From Stentor coeruleus (Eukaryota > Ciliophora > Heterotrichea > Heterotrichida > Stentoridae): DNA of 34,429 nt. The stretch's first letter is position 1. The number at the start of each line of letters is the position of its first letter. The stretch is taken from positions 1 through 34,429 of the forward strand of contig MPUH01000797.1 in the NCBI GenBank assembly GCA_001970955.1. Reading direction: 5' to 3'. A model generated the notes under the pieces. It was not told the origin of the DNA. It saw only the letters and a list, made by a program, of their open reading frames with translations, and made no database searches. Both the position numbers and the translations under genes were made by a program. Shown piece by piece: positions 29,586 through 34,429 of this stretch.

Positions 29586-29981
29586 TTAGATGTTATCATT
29601 TGATGATTGTATTTCTTGACGTGATTTATTGTAGTGCTTTAAATAGCAGAATTGACATTTACCTTTTGCGTAGTGTTTACGGTCGTGATGTTCACAAGCC
29701 CATGCAGTTTTGTCCCGACCTAGACGATGATAGCAATTATTACACATGTTTTTAGCATAATGCTTACGAGCTGAATGAGGACAAGCTGTGACTGTTTTAC
29801 ATTTCTTACGAATCTCGTCTGGGAATATATTCGGGAGTTTTTGTCCGAGTTGTATTGAAGATGCTGTAGGACTTGGTAAGCTCATACTGACTGGCCAGAT
29901 ACCAGTAGATGGGTTAAGAATTGAGTAGATGTTGGAGAAGATTGAAAAACTTGCAAGAGCGTCTTGAAAATCTTTAGACAT
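29586..29981 (-). CDS. small protein with two tandem zinc knuckles, 131 aa
   Basis: The C-terminal half holds two copies of a module: CPHSARKHYAKNMCNNCY (about residues 67-84) and CEHHDRKHYAKGKCQFCY (about 95-112). Each has Cys-x-His, then RKHYAK, then Cys-x2-Cys-Tyr, so each should bind one zinc through CHCC ligands. A GRDK linker sits between them. The first 55 residues are Ser-, Pro- and Ile-rich and probably disordered. I recall similar KHYAKGxCxxCY modules in hypothetical proteins of ciliates and oomycetes, but no established name or role; nucleic-acid or protein binding are both possible. The start is ATG at 29981. The protein is complete with a TAA-type stop and no intron. Confidence 0.8.
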   Translation of the reverse strand: MSKDFQDALASFSIFSNIYSILNPSTGIWPVSMSLPSPTASSIQLGQKLPNIFPDEIRKKCKTVTACPHSARKHYAKNMCNNCYHRLGRDKTAWACEHHDRKHYAKGKCQFCYLKHYNKSRQEIQSSNDNI

Positions 29982-30171
29982 TATTATTTTATATAGTATT
30001 TACCATTCAATTTGAAATTATGTATCATTTTCAATGATCCAAAAGCAACGATAAAGAAAAATTAATCAATAATTAATATAATCTAACTATTTGTTGTATT
30101 AGTCAAAACTAGTTCTGGAAATAAAAGTTTTTTTGGCTCAATAGTTATTGCATTTTTAAAAAAATATAAGT

Positions 30172-30193
30172 GAAATTTTTCTAGAAAAATTTC
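30172..30193. repeat. perfect 22-bp palindrome
   Basis: The sequence GAAATTTTTCT at 30172-30182 is followed directly by its exact reverse complement to 30193, with CTAG at the centre. It could form a hairpin or serve as a dimeric binding site about 190 bases upstream of the zinc-knuckle gene start. Confidence 0.85.
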
Positions 30194-31201
30194 GGAAATA
30201 TGCATTTTATTAAAGCGATGCTTGAAGATTCTTTTAGTTGGAAAATATATAGCTTCTTTATAGGTTTATATTACAAAAACAAGTATTAGCTAGCTCTGAG
30301 CCGAAAGCGCAAAGAGGAGAATTTTTAGATTTTTACAATACTTTGTCATTATAGTTTTTATGTGAAATTTAAATATTTTAGAGTGTAAAACTATGATTTA
30401 GGACTATTTATACTATGTTTTTTAGGGTGAAATGCGGATTTGCATTGTTTTGTGAATTTTTGTGACTTGAAAAATTGGAGTTTTTATCTTTTAGTTTGAA
30501 TAGATTAAAGCATTTTAAAAGGCAAGGCATATAGAGTATAACATTTTGCATGAGAGATAATCTTTAGAAATTTTATTGATTATGGGTAGTTAGGGTGTTA
30601 TTTTTTTGTTGTGTAAATCTCTGAATTTTGGCATGTAAAACTGAAGAATTTTGAAATTCTTTAGGTAGGCTTATAGGAAGGATATAGGGCTGGAAGTGAG
30701 GTTTTTTGGATAAGGAATTGGTTTAGAAGTTTTTAAGGAAGTTTGATTCAGTTTTTATGAGAAAAATTTACTGGGCTTTTTGGGTAGGTCAAGCAATATG
30801 CTGAATTTTACAAGATAAAAGAGATGATTAAAGGCATAATAGAAGGAGGATAAATACAATTTAAGGTTCTTTATGAGGGGTTAATGCTTGAAACAGTAAA
30901 AAACATAATTTTAGACTTTTATATGGGATTGATGAGAGAATATAAAATTAATTGATAAAACTAGGTTTTTTGGCAAATAATAATTTTTTATAGTTTGAAT
31001 TTTTGATAGGGAAAAAATTTAAAGACTTTTATTATATAAAGGATATGAGATATAATATGGACGTAAGCTAAGGATATCAAGTTTATTATTTTCAAATACT
31101 GTAGGGTTTTTAAAGATATCCACAAAATTAAAATCAAAAGCTGAAAATCTTAATCATACAGTATAAGTATTATATAACTAAAAAATAATTTCAGGTATTT
31201 T

Positions 31202-31309
31202 ATTCAAGAGCAAATTCCTGAAGAATTACTAAGTAGCTTGTTAAGTAGATAGAAAATTCAAGAGCAAATTCCTGAAGAATTACTAAGTAGCTTGTTAAGT
31301 AGATAGAAA
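31202..31309. repeat. 54-nt exact tandem duplication
   Basis: Two head-to-tail copies, 31202-31255 and 31256-31309, identical by eye, beginning ATTCAAGAGCAAATTCC. Unlike the other duplications there is no N between them. It may be a real tandem duplication or an artefact that was closed without an N. Confidence 0.85.
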
Positions 31310-31843
31310 ATATAGATTATTTTCTATAAAGATTTTATTAATCTGATACTATTTCCATAATATATAAATTATGTAGCTTTTGCTAGCTTTTAATCTATAT
31401 TGTATTAAAAACTTTGTTTGTTATGCTAAATAAGATAATAATTTTCTTATCGGAAAATCAATGAAGAGTTCTATATAATAAAATATCATTTTCTAGTATA
31501 TTGATTATTCTTATAGATATTGTAATAAAATGACAACTTCCATATTATATGTATTATTTATATCTAAGCAATAGAGAATATTATACTTGATATCATAATA
31601 TACTATAATAAGAATTCTGATATTCTAAATAGGAATAAATGAACTTCGAATATCATAACTTTGAATTTATAGATTTATTATCATATCTAAAAAGCCTTAA
31701 AAAATATCTAAAAGTGTATTCCATGACTAAAAACACAACACAAAAGTTTTTTCCTTCTATAAAAAAAACACAAAATCTCATTCAATAGCCTGACAAATTA
31801 TTAAAATTAAAGCCAATATTTCATAAGCTATAATATTTATTTA

Positions 31844-33292
31844 CTAAAAAGTTTGGGTTTTCTGGAAAGCCTGTATCGTCTCCCATTTCCCCATCAAATT
31901 CTCAAGTGTGTCATTAACTTGTAAATTAGACCTATTCAGGGTCTTCAAATCTTCAATATTCAAATTCTTCAGTTGATCATTCATCTCAAGTTTCTTACTC
32001 AAATACATCAACTGTGATTTTAGTTCTGAGTTTTCCTTAAAAACTTTTCTACTTTCCTCATAAACTTTCTCTCTTTCTTTACTCATCCCAGCAAATTTTT
32101 CAGTCAATTGCCCAAACATAAAACTTGCATTCTGCATTTCCCCAGACAATTCTTTAACATGTTCACTAAGCCTTTTATGCTCAAGTTCCAACTCAGTCAT
32201 ACTCGCTTTATCCTTTTGCAAAAACTCATCAAGTTTATTCCTTTCTTCAATCAACAAAAGATTTTCTTGATATTTTTGTTTATATTGATCTGATTGAAAA
32301 GCAGTTTCTTTTCTTGACACATCAAGGTTTTTAATAGAATTTTTTATAGCTTTACTATCTAGATCTTTTAATCTTTTTGTTACAAGGGTTTCTTGATAGG
32401 CTTTATCTTTTTGGATTTCGTTTTTCAATTCGTTTAACTGGGAAGTCAGCTGACGTTTTTCACTGTTTAGTTGACTACAAGTTTTATCAACAAGGTCTTT
32501 AGAGAATTCAAGTACTCTAACTTTGTTTGTAAAATTGTCTTTTTCGATGTTTAGTTCGTCTATATTTTTTATAGTTTCCTCGATTTGTTTTATCACATTG
32601 GTCAAGGTTTTATTGTCTTGAATCGCTTTATCAAGTTTATTTGTTTCTTCTTGTAAAGCAATGATTCTCCTGTTTTTTTCTTCAACTACTTGATTTTTAT
32701 ATTCTTCAAGTTCAGAAAGTTTCTGTTGTGTTTTTGTTATATGCAAGTCTTGTTTGTTAAATTTCTGTTTGAGTTCTACAGCCCATGTAGTAGAAAGTTC
32801 CTTTTCCCTTGCAACATCTACAATTCTTTTATGAAGTTCTTCTTTATTATTAGTCTCTGAATGAAGGACTTTTTTCATTCGATCCAATTCGCCGCGGCTA
32901 TAAACTGTGAATTCTTGATACCTTTTTTCAGCTTGTGCCCTTTCTTCGCTTATTTTTTTCAAATTCTTCTCTAAGGTTAAGAAAATAACTGCTAAGGACT
33001 TGTTTTCTTGTGATAATTATCCTATGTTTTTTTCTAAATCTTGTTGAAGCTTTTTGTATTTAGCTTTTAAAGCGATAATGTTCTCGGAAAGAGGACCATT
33101 TTCAAGACCGTCAGATGGGAACATATTTTTTTGTTCGCGCTCTTTGTCTTTTAATAGTTTTAGCTCTAGTTCTAAGAAATATGCTTGCTGTTGGAGATTA
33201 TGGATGTATTCTTCTTCTAGGTTTTGAGCTTTGGGTTTTTGAAGCTTTGTAGCTGATTTCCTGAAGTTGAAACTTGACCTAGTGTCTGCCAT
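31844..33292 (-). CDS. long coiled-coil protein with an in-frame TAA
   Basis: Two minus-strand frames, 33292-33017 (start MADTRSSFNF; an ATG at 33322 is also possible but sits in AT-rich leader) and 32962-31844, are in the same phase. A TAA at 33017-33019 and 18 further codons separate them. Those codons read coiled coil, and Leu spacing of seven (KLQQDL, then L, L, L, I at 7-residue steps) is kept only if the TAA counts as one residue. No GT-AG intron removes it. So this is probably one gene of about 480 codons with a nonsense codon, read-through or a base error. The N-terminus holds YIHNLQQQAYFLELELKLL, typical of axonemal or basal-body coiled coils. I cannot name the family. The tail ends QAFQKTQTF. 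Confidence 0.7.
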
Positions 33293-33757
33293 TATATTTA
33301 TTAGATCAAGTTTAAGATACATAAAGTTTGTTTTTGGTATGCAATTTTTTATTAGGAAGTTTTAGGAGTTGAGAAATAAAATGTAAAAATTTTAGGTTTT
33401 TATATATAATTTATATAGTTTACTCTAATGAATAAGTGAATCTGTAGAGGAGGTTTGTAGTGAGGTTAGAAATTCATTGCAAAGTGAAAATATTAAGATA
33501 GAAGTAAATATTTTCAGTATAAATACTTGAAGATTATTTTCTCATTTCTTATATATTAGTAATAGAAGATTATTGAGCTTTATCATATGCCTGCACTCTC
33601 AAGTATAAAAATCTAGGGATGGCTTGAAGCAAACAAAAAATGGATAGAAATGTAATATCTGCAAATAATAAATAAATATAAGCTTATATATAATAAATTA
33701 TTAACCAGTTAAGATTAAGAAGGTATGTCGATAAGGATTAAAGTTAAAGTGGGTGAT
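33293..33757. other. upstream flank of minus-strand coiled-coil gene
   Basis: The stretch 33330-33500 is G-rich and C-poor, the 5'-flank pattern of a minus-strand gene. A TATA-rich stretch at about 33680-33692 lies some 70 bases before the RNA candidate and could be its promoter. No ORF is seen. Confidence 0.4.
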
Positions 33758-33873
33758 AGTTAAGGTGGCATGGTTTAAACCTTGTCCGATCGAGGTTTGT
33801 TTGTCCTACGATCTCTCTCTTTGGGCAGATTCGGTATGTTAAACCACCGATGTCGTTGGTTATGTGACTTTTT
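33758..33873 (+). ncRNA. structured small RNA candidate, possibly Pol III
   Basis: A GC-richer island in AT-rich DNA. An 8-bp stem pairs 33771-33778 (TGGTTTAA) with 33839-33846 (TTAAACCA). Inside, TGTCC (33783-33787) pairs with GGGCA (33823-33827), allowing one G-U. Directly next to it, 33788-33795 pairs with 33805-33813 as an 8-bp hairpin with a one-base bulge and a nine-base loop. A T6 run at about 33868-33873 would end a Pol III transcript. TAGTTAAGGTGG at about 33757-33768 resembles an A box. It is not a tRNA (no T-arm, no acceptor pairing), and I could not match it to 5S, U1-U6 or SRP RNA. The exact ends are guesses. Confidence 0.45.
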
Positions 33874-33893
33874 TGATAAAGATTATAATATTT

Positions 33894-34429
33894 ATGAATA
33901 ATAAACTCTTAAAAAGAGGTACAAATGTGAATAGACAAATAAGAGTTTCTTCTGAGGATAAAGCATTAGAACCATTTGATTCAACTCATTTGATTAGCTG
34001 CTCAAAAGCTGATGCTACTTTTATAGCTAAAACAGCTGTTCTCAATTTAATGTATGATCTAAACAGATTAAGAGATTCGAATTTCTCAAACTTTTTTAAC
34101 AAATTAGGCGGAACTCCCCAATTAGATTTATTAAAAACTTATCTTAAAGAAAAAAAAGAACCTAAAGATATAATGAAATACACAAATAATTCCACCTCAG
34201 TTAACATAATTAAAAAGTTAGTGGAAACTATAAAAGAAAAATTAGTTAATGAAAAATTGATTGAAACAAAAGAAGGGCAATTAAAAGATGTTCCTTTTCT
34301 AATAGCCCAATCAGTAATAAGTCCTAAAATCCACATAACTTTCATCGAGTCAGAAAAAATCAATTTAGAATTTGCAGACAATCTCTCCAAAGTCCATATC
34401 AAAATTAATCAACTAGGTCTAAGAGGTAT
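33894..34429 (+). CDS. partial gene running off the right edge
   Basis: From the ATG at 33894 the frame is open for 178 codons to the last base, with no stop, so the gene continues outside the window. It begins MNNKLLKRGTNVNRQIRVSS. The body is Lys/Leu/Asn-rich and looks folded (KADATFIAKTAVLNLMYDL, SVNIIKKLVETIKEKLVNE, IHITFIESEKINLEFAD). There is no signal peptide or membrane span. I do not recognise it; a faint likeness of IKEKLVNEKLIETKEGQ to the helical region of GPP34/GOLPH3 proteins is too weak to use. Synonymous choice is C-richer near the right end. The minus-strand frame at 34139-34402 is its shadow. Confidence 0.7.
   Translation, partial: MNNKLLKRGTNVNRQIRVSSEDKALEPFDSTHLISCSKADATFIAKTAVLNLMYDLNRLRDSNFSNFFNKLGGTPQLDLLKTYLKEKKEPKDIMKYTNNSTSVNIIKKLVETIKEKLVNEKLIETKEGQLKDVPFLIAQSVISPKIHITFIESEKINLEFADNLSKVHIKINQLGLRG

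Larger units (their letters stand above)
29982..31843. other. long intergenic region between two minus-strand genes
   Basis: No coding region is supportable. A perfect palindrome lies at 30172-30193. The stretch from about 30340 to 31080 is G-rich and C-poor (5' flank of the zinc-knuckle gene). A telomere-like word is at 30589-30600. A 54-nt tandem duplication is at 31202-31309. From about 31700 the plus strand becomes C/A-rich (3' flank of the coiled-coil gene). The short GC-richer patch at 30290-30325 could be part of a small RNA, but I cannot support this. Confidence 0.45.

Noticed and set aside
33001..33019. Possible 15-nt GA-AG intron (GATAATTATCACAAG) removing the TAA
   Set aside because: It lacks GT and the TA at positions 9-10 seen in all six secure introns, and removal breaks the coiled-coil register.
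33757..33850. tRNA gene at the structured island
   Set aside because: An A-box-like stretch is present, but there is no T-arm, no acceptor pairing and no clover-leaf; called only as an unclassified RNA candidate.
34139..34402. Minus-strand ORF of 87 codons
   Set aside because: Shadow of the plus-strand gene that is open from 33894 to the window edge.
1..34429. Non-standard genetic code (TAA/TAG as Gln or TGA as Trp)
   Set aside because: FEN1, L12, Tubby and the sterol oxidase end at standard stops exactly where their families end, and their Trp residues use TGG; only two or three unexplained in-frame stops remain.

Overview
The window looks like macronuclear DNA of a heterotrich ciliate, most likely Stentor or a close relative. 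It is very AT-rich. Genes are compact, and the standard stop codons terminate clear homologues. Six introns can be placed with confidence, and every one is exactly 15 nt long (GT...AG). Introns of 15-16 nt together with the standard code are the known signature of Stentor. Nothing in the window looks bacterial or viral, and I saw no transposon or CRISPR array.

Layout from left to right: a short Pro-rich hypothetical (+, 837-1388); a class I SAM methyltransferase (+, 2933-3829); a CEP83-like coiled coil (-, 5030-6664); two small minus-strand genes (7298-7486 and about 7610-7921); a CDPK-type pseudokinase with two intact EF-hands (+, 8947-10377); a small Cys-containing protein (-, 10446-10781); a coiled-coil protein split by an assembly artefact (+, 11429-12609); FEN1 (+, 12776-13894); a doubtful ORF (14328-14654); a helical acidic protein (-, 16408-17520); a C-4 sterol methyl oxidase (-, 18033-18950); a four-exon Tubby protein (-, 19169-20998); two tandem paralogues with a Cys/His head (+, 21781-23382 and 23497-25257); a MGQN hypothetical (+, 25432-26004); a PX-domain sorting-nexin-like protein (-, 26562-27914); ribosomal protein L12 (-, 28905-29417); a double zinc-knuckle protein (-, 29586-29981); a long coiled coil (-, 31844-33292); a structured RNA candidate (about 33758-33873); and a gene that runs off the right edge (+, from 33894).

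The genes do not form a pathway. Housekeeping genes (L12, FEN1, sterol oxidase) sit among genes with a cilium/basal-body flavour (CEP83-like, Tubby, several coiled coils) and membrane/lipid-signalling genes (PX, EF-hand pseudokinase, N-myristoylation starts).

The most striking signal is not a gene. Flanking DNA carries extreme strand asymmetry: the sense strand is almost G-free upstream of genes and almost C-free downstream, with sharp flips between neighbouring genes. It marks gene orientation and boundaries. Other points of interest are in-frame stop codons inside two otherwise coherent genes, the fixed geometry of the 15-nt introns, and several N-marked duplications that look like unmerged assembly overlaps.
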